Assembly (NCBI RefSeq): GCF_030815145.1
Contig: NZ_JAUSWJ010000001.1
Location: 1,736,001 to 1,800,000, forward strand
Reading direction: 5' to 3'
DNA length: 64,000 nt
Origin: Kaistia geumhonensis
GTDB taxonomy: Bacteria > Pseudomonadota > Alphaproteobacteria > Rhizobiales > Kaistiaceae
Below the pieces are notes generated by a model, which saw only the letters and a program-made list of their open reading frames with translations, had not been told where the DNA came from and made no database searches. The position numbers and the translations under genes were made by a program. Of the stretch, positions 1 to 9,489 are shown in pieces; position 1 is the stretch's first letter, and each line of letters opens with the position of its first letter.

Positions 1-1293
1 GAAGCCGCCATAGACGGCGTTCGAATCCCAGACCATCGGCGTGCGGCAGCCGTCGCGGCCCTTGTATTCGGGCCAGAAGCGGATGCCGTAGGGGTCCTGC
101 AGGTCCTCGAAGGCGATGTCGGCCTCGGTCAGGCCGAGTTCCTCGCCCTGGTAGAGGCAGACCGAACCGCGCAGCGACAGGAGGATCGCGCAGGCAAGCT
201 TGGCAACACCGTCATAGTCGCCGTCGGTCGTCCAGCGGCTGACATGGCGGACGATGTCGTGGTTGGAGAAGGCCCAGCAGGGCCAGCCGTCGCCGACGAT
301 CGCCTCGAAGGCGGTGATGCGGCGGACGAAGTGGTCCTTGGTGAAGATCGGCGACAGGAAGTCGAAGGTGTAGCACATGTGCAGCTTGTCGCCGCCCGAT
401 GTGTAGGCCGCCATGGTCCGGAGCGAGCGCGGCCCGTCGCCGATCTCACCGACCGTCGTCTGGCCGGGATAGCGATCGAGCAGCGCGCGCAGCCGCTTCA
501 GGAATTCGAGATTCTCCGGCTGGCTCTTGTCGTGGATGTGGTCCTGCCAGTTATACGGATTGACCGCCGGCGCCTCGGGCGAGTTGCGGTCCTCGAGTTG
601 CGAAGGCGGGTTGTCCTCCAGCCCCTGCGAGTGGACGTAGAAGTTCACCGTGTCGAGGCGGAAGCCGTCGACACCGCGCTTCAGCCAGAACTCGACAGTA
701 TCGAGCAGCGCGTCCTGCGCCGCCATGCAGTGGAAGTTCACGTCGGGCTGCGAGGCGAGAAAGTTGTGCAGGTAATACTGGCAGCGGGTGGTGTCCCACT
801 CCCAGGCCGAGCCGCCGAAGATCGACAGCCAGTTGTTGGGCGGCGTGCCGTCCGGCTTGGCGTCGGCCCAGACATACCAGTCGGCCTTGGCATTGTCCTT
901 CGACGAACGGCTCTCCTTGAACCAGGCATGCTGGTCGGAGGTGTGCGAAAGCACCTGATCGATCATCACGCGAATGCCGCGCGCATGCGCCTCGGCGACG
1001 AGGTGATCGAAGTCCTCGATCGTGCCGAACATGCCGTCGACTTCGCAGTAGTCCGACACGTCGTAGCCGAAATCCTTCATCGGCGACTTGAAGAACGGGG
1101 AAATCCAGATCGCGTCCGCCCCGAGCGTCGCGATGTGGTCGAGCCGCTCGGCGATGCCCTTGAGATCGCCGATGCCGTCGCCGTTCGTGTCCTGGAAGGA
1201 GCGCGGATAGACCTGATAGATCACCGCGCCGCGCCACCAGTCGGGATCGTTCGACAGGATCGATCCCGGCACCTTCTGCACCTTCTGGTCCAT
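1..1293 (-). CDS. aglA: Alpha-glucosidase, GH13 (AglA), C-terminus cut by window edge
   Basis: Cytoplasmic GH13 alpha-glucosidase that hydrolyses imported alpha-glucosides such as sucrose, maltose or trehalose. The frame is open from the ATG at 1293 to base 1, giving 431 codons; the family is usually about 550 residues, so roughly 120 C-terminal residues lie outside. The N-terminus carries the classical GAVIYQVYPRSFQD block. The catalytic residues are visible: nucleophile D214 in GFRLDTVNFY, acid/base E283 in VGEIGD, and D346 in FSNHDIVRH. It starts 25 bases after aglG, as the last gene of the operon seen here. In Sinorhizobium the ATPase gene aglK follows aglA, so it may lie just past the window start. 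The family assignment is firm; the exact substrate is inferred from the operon. Confidence 0.95.
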   Translation of the reverse strand, partial: MDQKVQKVPGSILSNDPDWWRGAVIYQVYPRSFQDTNGDGIGDLKGIAERLDHIATLGADAIWISPFFKSPMKDFGYDVSDYCEVDGMFGTIEDFDHLVAEAHARGIRVMIDQVLSHTSDQHAWFKESRSSKDNAKADWYVWADAKPDGTPPNNWLSIFGGSAWEWDTTRCQYYLHNFLASQPDVNFHCMAAQDALLDTVEFWLKRGVDGFRLDTVNFYVHSQGLEDNPPSQLEDRNSPEAPAVNPYNWQDHIHDKSQPENLEFLKRLRALLDRYPGQTTVGEIGDGPRSLRTMAAYTSGGDKLHMCYTFDFLSPIFTKDHFVRRITAFEAIVGDGWPCWAFSNHDIVRHVSRWTTDGDYDGVAKLACAILLSLRGSVCLYQGEELGLTEADIAFEDLQDPYGIRFWPEYKGRDGCRTPMVWDSNAVYGGF

Positions 1294-1318
1294 GCTCAGC
1301 CCTTGGCCCAACCTTGGC

Positions 1319-2148
<830 letters not shown>

Positions 2149-2149
<1 letters not shown>

Positions 2150-3117
2150 CAGCGGCCTCCCTCGAAATTCACCTTGCCGACGATGATGTAGACGATGGTG
2201 ATCAGCGTCAGGATCAGGAAGAGCAGGGTCGACGCCGCCGAGCCATACGCGAACTTGTCGAAATCGAAGAGATTCTCCCGGGCGAACACGGACATCGTCT
2301 TGGTCTGCGCGTTGTTCGCGGTCAGCACATAGATGAGGTCGAAGATGCGCAGCGCGTCGAGCATGCGGAAGATCACGGCCACCATGAGCGCCGGGCGCAC
2401 CAGCGGCAGCGTCACCTTCAGGAACACCTTGATCGGATGCACGCCGTCGATCTTCGCCGCCTCGTAGATGTCGCCGGGGATCATCTGCAGTCCGGCCAGG
2501 ATGAGCAGCGCCATGAAGGGCGTCGTCTTCCAGATATCGACGATCAGCACGGCGATCATCGCGGTGTCGGGATTGGCGGTCCAGGCGATCTTCTGCGAGA
2601 TGAGGCCGAGATTGAGCAGGATGTCGTTGATGATGCCGAACTGGTCGTTCAGCATCCAGGCCCACATCTTGGCGGACACGATGGTCGGGATCGCCCAGGG
2701 AACCAGGATCGCGGCGCGCACCAGGCCGCGGCCGCGGAATTCGGCGTTCAGCACCAGCGCGACGACCATGCCGAAAATGGTCTCGAGCGTCACCGAAATG
2801 ATGGTGAAGCGGACCGTGTTCCAGACCGACCGCCACCACAGCGGGTCGACGAGCAGTCCGTCATAGATGACACGGCCGCTCTTCAGCGTCGTCATCGAGA
2901 AGTAGTTCTCGAAGCCGACCCATTCGGCGGCGTCGATATTGGTCAGCGAGGCATTCGTGAAGGAGAAATAGATGCTTCGCAGCAGCGGCCATCCGGCCAC
3001 CATGGCGAGCACGATCAGCATGGGCGCCAGGAAGAGCCATGCGGAGCGGATGCGCTGACGGAACAGTTCCGATCCGGCGCCCACCTCGTCGCTGTCGGCT
3101 GATTGCGCTATGGCCAT
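2149..3117 (-). CDS. aglF: Alpha-glucoside ABC transporter permease AglF
   Basis: Inner-membrane permease of the MalF type, 322 aa. A hydrophilic N-terminus of about 25 residues precedes the first membrane segment (SAWLFLAPMLIVLAMVAGWP). The EAA-like loop (YEAAKIDGVHPIKVFLKVTLP) contacts the transporter ATPase. It is coupled to aglG by a one-base stop/start overlap and lies 168 bases downstream of the binding-protein gene, with a strong hairpin in that gap. The set AglE-AglF-AglG has no ATPase gene in the window; it may use aglK beyond the left edge or a shared MsmK-type ATPase. Confidence 0.92.
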
Positions 3118-3230
3118 TGCAGCTGGTCCCCCCTCACGCCCGCTCGGCGCCGGCTCGGGCGCCCCTCTGGAACGATCGATCGCGCCGTCTTCAACGCTAG
3201 TCGAGCGCGCCGCTTTTTCAATCGGGTTTC

Positions 3231-3254
3231 GCCTCCCGCCCGCGGGCGGGAGGC
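3231..3254 (-). other. Intra-operon hairpin between aglE and aglF
   Basis: A perfect 24-base palindrome made of GCCTCCCGCCCG and its exact complement lies in the 168-base gap after the binding-protein gene. It has no strong T-run after it on the minus strand, so it is not a canonical terminator. Hairpins in this position often protect the upstream binding-protein mRNA or partly stop readthrough, giving more binding protein than permease. That role is an inference here. Confidence 0.6.
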
Positions 3255-3285
3255 GATGGTTGACGGATGCCTCGGCAGCCTGTCC

Positions 3286-4551
<1,266 letters not shown>

Positions 4552-4678
4552 GTGAGAACCTCCCTGTGGAACTGGTCGAGACCCATGGGGCGAGCATGCG
4601 CAACGCCCGTCCACCCGAACGGATCACGACGCGTCCCCTCCCCAAAAAACGCCCGATGAGAGCCCGTTTGCAACAGGG

Positions 4679-4696
4679 CTTCAAAGCGCTTTGAAG
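4679..4696. promoter_or_regulatory. LacI-type operator O1 for aglE operon
   Basis: A perfect 18-base palindrome, CTTCAAAGCGCTTTGAAG, with the CG-centred dyad typical of LacI/GalR operators. It lies just downstream of the predicted aglE -10 element, so a bound repressor would block initiation. AglR is the obvious candidate ligand because the same core recurs just before its own gene. Confidence 0.8.
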
Positions 4697-4699
4697 GGA

Positions 4700-4728
4700 G
4701 TTTCAGCAGTTGGCGCGGCGCCTGTCAA
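4700..4728 (-). promoter_or_regulatory. Predicted aglE promoter (-35/-10)
   Basis: On the minus strand, TTGACA (4728-4723) is followed after exactly 17 bases by TGAAAC (4705-4700). The -35 is perfect and the -10 weak (3 of 6), as expected for a regulated promoter. The start point would fall inside operator O1. Confidence 0.55.
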
Positions 4729-4902
4729 GCGGGTGCAGCATCGAAACAGCGTGCAGCGCAACAAGCGCCAACAATGATTTCGTATGATAAATCAGCATAT
4801 TCCGCTGAATCTTCTTGTGAATCCGTCGACACCCGATCATTTCGCATCGCAACAGGAGCAACGTTCGATCAGCTTCGCTCAGGATCGATCTTGAAAGCTG
4901 GT

Positions 4903-4918
4903 TTGAAAGCGCTTTGAA
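4903..4918. promoter_or_regulatory. LacI-type operator O2 before aglR
   Basis: TTGAAAGCGCTTTGAA matches the core of O1 at all but one position and ends 26 bases before the chosen aglR start. Its position suggests autoregulation of aglR. The centres of O1 and O2 are about 223 bases apart, which would also permit a repression loop. Confidence 0.7.
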
Positions 4919-4944
4919 TGGCGCGGCGAGGGAGGACGGGCTCG

Positions 4945-5967
4945 ATGCGGCTCAAAGAACTCGCCCTGCATCTCGGTCTGTCCCAGACGACCGTGAGCCG
5001 GGCGCTGAACGGCTATCCGGAAGTGAACGAGGAGACGCGGCGGCGGGTTCTCGACGCGGCGCGCCGTCATGGTTACCAGCCGAACGCCAATGCCCGCCGC
5101 CTCGCCACCGGCCGCGCGGGCGCGATCGGCATCGTGCTGCCGACCGATCGCAACATGCTGCTCGACCCGCATTACATGGAGTTCCAGGCCGGGCTCGGCG
5201 AGACGCTTCTGGCCGACGAGATCGACATCGTGCTGTCGCCGACCCGCGGCAGCGACGAGATGGCGACCTACCGCCGGATGGCCGTCGGCTCGCGCGTCGA
5301 CGGCGTCGTGCTGTCGAGCCCCCTGATCGCCGACGACCGCGTCCGCCTGCTGACGGAGCTCGGCCTGCCCTTCGTGCTGCATGGCCGCACCGAATCGCCG
5401 GTGGCGCATGCCTGGATCGACATCGACAACGAGGGCGCCTTTCGTCACGCGACCAAGCATCTGATCGATCTCGGCCATCGCCGCATCGGCCTCGTCAACG
5501 GCGAGACGCGCTTCACCTTCGCGCGCGACCGGGAGGCGGGCTTCCGCTCGGCGCTCGCGGCGCGCGGCATCGCGGTGGACGAACGCTTCGTCGCCTCGGG
5601 TGTCATGAGTGACGAGATCGGCTACCGTATCACCGAACGCTTCCTCTGCGAGACGCCACGTCCGACGGCGCTGCTCGTCTCCTCCATGATGATGTCGCTC
5701 GGCGCCTTCCGCGCCATCCGCGCCGCAGGGCTCGAACTCGGCCGCGACGTCTCGATGATCGCCCATGACGACGTCTTCCCGTTCCTGAACCCTGACGTCA
5801 TGGTCCCGACCATGTCGACGACGCGCTCCTCGATCCGCGCGGCCGGCAAGCGGGTGGGCGAACTGCTGAAGGAACTTGTCGAGGGCCGCGCGGCCGAGAC
5901 GATCCACGAACTCTGGCCCGTCGAACTGGTGGTGCGCGCCTCGACGGGACCGGCGCCGGACGGCTGA
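4945..5967 (+). CDS. aglR: LacI-family repressor of the agl operon (AglR)
   Basis: LacI/GalR transcription regulator, 340 aa. The N-terminal helix-turn-helix and hinge helix are plain (MRLKELALHLGLSQTTVSRALNGYPEVNEETRRRVLDAA), followed by a periplasmic-binding-protein-like sensor domain. The start at 4945 is preferred over the ATG at 4918: it has GGAGG nine bases upstream and gives the family N-terminus, whereas 4918 overlaps operator O2. It is divergent from aglEFGA, matching the Sinorhizobium agl locus, and presumably represses that operon until an alpha-glucoside binds. The downstream dgoK-dgoA genes are probably cotranscribed with it. Confidence 0.92.
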   Translation: MRLKELALHLGLSQTTVSRALNGYPEVNEETRRRVLDAARRHGYQPNANARRLATGRAGAIGIVLPTDRNMLLDPHYMEFQAGLGETLLADEIDIVLSPTRGSDEMATYRRMAVGSRVDGVVLSSPLIADDRVRLLTELGLPFVLHGRTESPVAHAWIDIDNEGAFRHATKHLIDLGHRRIGLVNGETRFTFARDREAGFRSALAARGIAVDERFVASGVMSDEIGYRITERFLCETPRPTALLVSSMMMSLGAFRAIRAAGLELGRDVSMIAHDDVFPFLNPDVMVPTMSTTRSSIRAAGKRVGELLKELVEGRAAETIHELWPVELVVRASTGPAPDG

Positions 5968-6031
5968 GCGGCCGCTTGACAGGCGGCGGGGAACGTCGAA
6001 CAACGCTGCGGTCATCAGCCGGATCAACGCC

Positions 6032-6982
6032 GTGACTTCATCAGCGCTTTCCGCCGAGGCCGCCGCAAGGGCCGCGCTCATCGCCGTCGACTGGGGAACC
6101 TCGCGCTGCCGCGCCATGCTGCTCGACCGCGAGGGCGCCGTGATCGCCGAGGCGGACAGCGCCGACGGGATCGGGCCGCTCGGCGGCCAGGGCCACGAGG
6201 ACGCCTTTGAGAGCCTGACGGCCGGCTGGCCGCGTGTCCCCGCGCTGATGGCCGGAATGGTCGGCAGCCGCCAGGGCTGGCGCGAGGCCGCCTATGTGCC
6301 GGTGCCGGCGACCAGCGCGGCGCTCGCCGCAGGGCTCTGCCGCTTCGAGGATGCGACCCGCCGGCCGATCGCCATCGTTCCGGGCATCGTCCTGCGCTCG
6401 CCAGAGCGCGACGGCGACGTCATCCGCGGCGAGGAGACCCAGCTCGTCGGACTGATGGAGGAAGAGCCCGATTTCAGGGGCGTCGCGATCCTGCCGGGCA
6501 CCCATTCCAAATGGGCGGCGGTCGGCGACGGCACGATCGGCCGCTTCCAGACCTTCATGACCGGCGAGATGTTCGAGCTCTTGGCGCGCAAGTCGTTCCT
6601 GCGCCATTCCGTGGCCGAGCACGCCGACGACCTCGCTGCGTCCCCGCATTTCGCGCTCGCCGTGCGGCGCAGCGTCGTCGAGGGGCTGCCCTTTCTCGCG
6701 GCCATCTTCTCGGTCCGCGTCCGCCAGCTGCTCGACGGCGTTTCGGGCGACGACAACCTCGCCTATCTCTCGGGTCTCGTGATCGGCGGGGAGATCGCCG
6801 CGGCGCGTCAGGCGGGCCTGCTCGCCGCCGGCCAGCCGATCCGCATCATCGGATCGCGCTCGCTCGCTGCCGCCTATATGAGCGCCTTCGCCGTCGCCGG
6901 CCATGCGGCGGAGGCCCGCGACGGGTCGGCGCTGGTTCGTCTCGGCCTCGTGCGCATCGCGCGCGCCAACGCCATGCTGTGA
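6032..6982 (+). CDS. dgoK: 2-dehydro-3-deoxygalactonokinase
   Basis: DgoK-type kinase that phosphorylates 2-keto-3-deoxygalactonate to KDPGal in the De Ley-Doudoroff galactose/galactonate pathway. The N-terminus has the sugar-kinase phosphate loop (LIAVDWGTSRCRAML), and the later blocks PGTHSKW and TGEMFELL are typical of the family. Length from the GTG at 6032 is 316 aa. No ATG lies between the aglR stop and the conserved N-terminus, so GTG is the best start, though its ribosome site is weak. The frame also stays open into aglR, but those codons are not conserved sequence. It is followed after 8 bases by the matching aldolase. Confidence 0.9.
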   Translation: MTSSALSAEAAARAALIAVDWGTSRCRAMLLDREGAVIAEADSADGIGPLGGQGHEDAFESLTAGWPRVPALMAGMVGSRQGWREAAYVPVPATSAALAAGLCRFEDATRRPIAIVPGIVLRSPERDGDVIRGEETQLVGLMEEEPDFRGVAILPGTHSKWAAVGDGTIGRFQTFMTGEMFELLARKSFLRHSVAEHADDLAASPHFALAVRRSVVEGLPFLAAIFSVRVRQLLDGVSGDDNLAYLSGLVIGGEIAAARQAGLLAAGQPIRIIGSRSLAAAYMSAFAVAGHAAEARDGSALVRLGLVRIARANAML

Positions 6983-6990
6983 GGATAGAC

Positions 6991-7614
6991 ATGACCCATC
7001 CCCTCTTCGGCAGCCACCGGCCGCTCGTCGCCATCCTGCGCGGCATCGCCCCCGGCGAGGCGGCGGCGGTCTTCGACGCGCTGGTCGAGGCCGGGATCAC
7101 GCTGATCGAGGTGCCGCTCAATTCGCCGGAGCCGTTCGTCTCGATCGAGACCATGGCGAAGCGCGCCAACGGCGCCGCCAAGGTGGGCGCGGGCACGGTG
7201 CTGAAGCCGGGCGACGTCGATTCGGTCAAGGACAGTGGTGGCACGATCATCGTCTCGCCGAATGCCGATCCCGCCGTGATCCGCCGCACCAAGGAGCTGG
7301 CGCTCGAATCCTATCCCGGCGTCTTCACGCCGACGGAAGCCTTCTCGGCCATCGCCGCCGGCGCCGATGCACTGAAGTTCTTTCCGGCCGAGCTGATCGG
7401 CCCCGCCGGCATCCGCGCCATGAAGGCCGTCCTGCCGAAGGATCTTCCCGTACTCGCGGTCGGCGGAGCCAATGCCGACAACTTCTCCGAATTCCTCAAG
7501 GCCGGGTGCAGCGGCTTCGGGATCGGCTCGTTCCTCTACAAGCCGGGCGCCTCGATCGCCGATGTCGCGGCGCGGGCGCGCGAGGTGGTCGCCGCCTTCG
7601 ACGCCGCAGCATAA
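6991..7614 (+). CDS. dgoA: 2-dehydro-3-deoxy-6-phosphogalactonate aldolase
   Basis: Class I KDPGal aldolase, 207 aa, splitting KDPGal into pyruvate and glyceraldehyde-3-phosphate. It is a compact TIM barrel; the Schiff-base lysine sits in ADALKFFPAE, and the substrate-binding blocks LRGI, VGAGTVL and VGGA are present. GAGGA lies six bases before the ATG. It directly follows dgoK, so the two form a galactonate-catabolic pair. A GH42 beta-galactosidase in the same window (37242) could supply galactose, but no galactose dehydrogenase or galactonate dehydratase gene is seen here. Confidence 0.93.
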   Translation: MTHPLFGSHRPLVAILRGIAPGEAAAVFDALVEAGITLIEVPLNSPEPFVSIETMAKRANGAAKVGAGTVLKPGDVDSVKDSGGTIIVSPNADPAVIRRTKELALESYPGVFTPTEAFSAIAAGADALKFFPAELIGPAGIRAMKAVLPKDLPVLAVGGANADNFSEFLKAGCSGFGIGSFLYKPGASIADVAARAREVVAAFDAAA

Positions 7615-7747
7615 GGCGACAATCCTCTTTCGCTCCGCAGCATCAAGCGATCGTGAACCGCGCGCCGCGGTTGCTTCTTACAATCGTCATCGTCAGCCTT
7701 CATGTTCGGCTCGTTCAGAGCCAGCCCGAACGCGAAGGAGGTCCGTG

Positions 7748-7942
7748 ATGAGCGACAACACGACCTGCACCGGCAAGGATTCGTCGTTGAACGAGCTCCT
7801 GCGGGAGCCGATCATCGCCATGCTGATGACGAGCGACGGCGTGCGTTCCGACGACATCCGTGCGCTCTTCCGGGACGTCGCCGAAAAAAACCGCGAGCGC
7901 CCGCGCGCCCGCCAGCTGTTCGAGTGCGACCTCACACGGTGA
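7748..7942 (+). CDS. Small protein of unknown function, 64 aa
   Basis: A 64-residue soluble, charged protein with two cysteines (C8 and C60). The evidence that it is real is an excellent ribosome site (AAGGAGG, seven bases before the ATG) and a predicted amphipathic helical middle (LNELLREPIIAMLMTSDGVRSDDIRALFRDVAEKNRER). It resembles short uncharacterised proteins common in Rhizobiales, which I recognise only as a type. Its last 11 bases overlap the 3' end of the convergent urtE gene. The function is unknown; the helical charged form would fit a small regulator or binding partner, but nothing proves that. Confidence 0.7.
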   Translation: MSDNTTCTGKDSSLNELLREPIIAMLMTSDGVRSDDIRALFRDVAEKNRERPRARQLFECDLTR

Positions 7943-8663
7943 GGTGAGCCCGCACTTCGGCGCTGCCCATTTCGGCCTGCGTCCCCGAAGCCACCACCTC
8001 GCCGCGATCCATCACGGCGAAGGTGTCGGCGAGTTCGTGCGCGAAATCGAAATACTGTTCCACGAGCAGGATAGCCATGGTGCCCTGCGCGCGCAGCCAT
8101 TCGATCGCGCGGCCGATATCCTTGATGATCGAGGGCTGGATGCCCTCAGTCGGCTCGTCGAGCACGAGCAGGCGCGGCCGCGTGACCAGCGCGCGGCCGA
8201 TCGCAAGCTGCTGCTGCTGCCCGCCCGAGAGATCACCGCCACGCCGGCCGAGCATATCCTTCAGGACCGGGAAAAGCTCGAAGATGTAGTCCGGAATGTA
8301 GCGCTCGCGGCGGGCAATCGGCGCGTAGCCGGTCTCGAGATTCTCCTTCACCGTGAGCAGCGGGAAGATCTCGCGGCCCTGCGGCACGTAAGCGATGCCG
8401 GCCCTGGCGCGGTCATAGGGCGCCATGCGGCCGAGCACCTTGCCTTCCCAGACGATCTCGCCCGAGGCGATCGGCTTCTGGCCGACGATGGCGCGCAGAA
8501 GGCTGGTCTTGCCGACGCCATTGCGGCCCATGAGGCAGGTGACCTTGCCCCTCTCGGCCGTGATCGAGACGCCGCGCAGCGCCTGTGCCGCCCCGTAATA
8601 GAGGTCGACATTCCTCGCTTCGAGCATGGTCCCGGTTTCGGGCATCGTTTTGGCTTCCGTCAT
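7932..8663 (-). CDS. urtE: Urea ABC transporter ATPase UrtE
   Basis: Branched-chain-type ABC ATPase, 243 aa, the second of two ATPases of the urea importer. It has Walker A GRNGVGKT, ABC signature LSGGQQQQLAIGRAL, Walker B LLVLDEPTEGIQP and the switch histidine region (VEQY). The phrase EPTEGIQPSIIKDI is characteristic of UrtE. It starts 7 bases after urtD ends. The first 12 residues before MLEARNVDLYYG are variable, so a start at 8627 is possible. It ends tail-to-tail with the small gene at 7748-7942. Confidence 0.95.
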   Translation of the reverse strand: MTEAKTMPETGTMLEARNVDLYYGAAQALRGVSITAERGKVTCLMGRNGVGKTSLLRAIVGQKPIASGEIVWEGKVLGRMAPYDRARAGIAYVPQGREIFPLLTVKENLETGYAPIARRERYIPDYIFELFPVLKDMLGRRGGDLSGGQQQQLAIGRALVTRPRLLVLDEPTEGIQPSIIKDIGRAIEWLRAQGTMAILLVEQYFDFAHELADTFAVMDRGEVVASGTQAEMGSAEVRAHLTV

Positions 8664-8670
8664 GATCGCC

Positions 8671-9489
8671 CTACCTTCCGAGATAGACCTCGATCACCGT
8701 CGGATCGGCCGAGACGGCGTCGAGCGTGCCTTCCGAGAGCACCGAACCCTGGTGGAGCACGGTGACCTTCACGTCGAGGTCGCGCACGAAGGTCATGTCG
8801 TGCTCGACCACGACCACCGATTTGGTCTTGGCGATCTCCTTCAGGAGCGCCGCCGTCTCGCGCGTCTCCGCGTCGGTCATGCCGGCCACCGGCTCGTCGA
8901 CCAGCAGAAGCTGCGGCTCCTGCGCCAGCAGCATGCCGATCTCCAGCCATTGCTTCTGGCCATGCGAGAGATTGGCGGCGAGCCAGTTCCGTTTGTCGCC
9001 GAGGCGGATGATCGAGAGCAGTTCCTCGATGCGCTCGATCTCCTTGCGGCTGGTGCGGTGAAAGAGCGTCGCGAACGGCCGCCGGACGCCGGCGAGCGCC
9101 AGCTCGAGATTGTCCCAGACGGTGTGGCTCTCGAAGACGGTCGGCTTCTGGAACTTCCGGCCGATGCCGAGCGAGGCGATGGCGGCCTCGTCGAGCCTCG
9201 TCAGGTCGGTCGTGCCTGCAAAATAGACGTCGCCCTCGTCCGGCTTGGTCTTGCCGGTGATGACATCCATCATGGTCGTCTTGCCGGCGCCGTTCGGGCC
9301 GATGATGGCCCGCATCTCGCCCGGCTCGATCACCAGTGACAGCGAGCGCAGCGCCTTGAAGCCGTCGAAGGAGACGGAAACGCCGTCGAGATAGAGCAGC
9401 GAGTTCTTCGCCTTTTCGTGGCTGGCCTTTTCGTGGCCTGCCTTCCCGGCCTGCGTCGCCGGGGCGGTCGGTTCGAGCGTCACGGTCAT
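8671..9489 (-). CDS. urtD: Urea ABC transporter ATPase UrtD
   Basis: First ATPase of the urea importer, 272 aa. Walker A is GPNGAGKT and Walker B LLLVDEPVAGMTDAET. The signature region reads LSHGQKQWLEIGMLL, the LSHGQKQ form typical of UrtD. The N-terminus has a roughly 30-residue lysine/alanine-rich lead containing a short imperfect duplication (KAGHEKASHEKAK). The start codon overlaps the urtC stop (ATGA), showing coupling. It works with UrtE on the UrtBC channel. Confidence 0.95.
   Translation of the reverse strand: MTVTLEPTAPATQAGKAGHEKASHEKAKNSLLYLDGVSVSFDGFKALRSLSLVIEPGEMRAIIGPNGAGKTTMMDVITGKTKPDEGDVYFAGTTDLTRLDEAAIASLGIGRKFQKPTVFESHTVWDNLELALAGVRRPFATLFHRTSRKEIERIEELLSIIRLGDKRNWLAANLSHGQKQWLEIGMLLAQEPQLLLVDEPVAGMTDAETRETAALLKEIAKTKSVVVVEHDMTFVRDLDVKVTVLHQGSVLSEGTLDAVSADPTVIEVYLGR

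Larger units (their letters stand above)
4552..4944. promoter_or_regulatory. Divergent aglE / aglR control region
   Basis: A 393-base non-coding stretch separates the divergent aglE and aglR starts. It is visibly more AT-rich in its middle (about 4760-4860) than its surroundings. It holds a good sigma70-like promoter for aglE and two nearly identical LacI-type operators, one at the aglE promoter and one just before aglR. No small gene was seen in it. Confidence 0.8.

Noticed and set aside
4600-4680. T6 run and CGGGC repeats in the aglE leader as a possible attenuator
   Set aside because: The complementary arms are only 4-5 bases and can pair in several weak ways. This is not enough to call a terminator.
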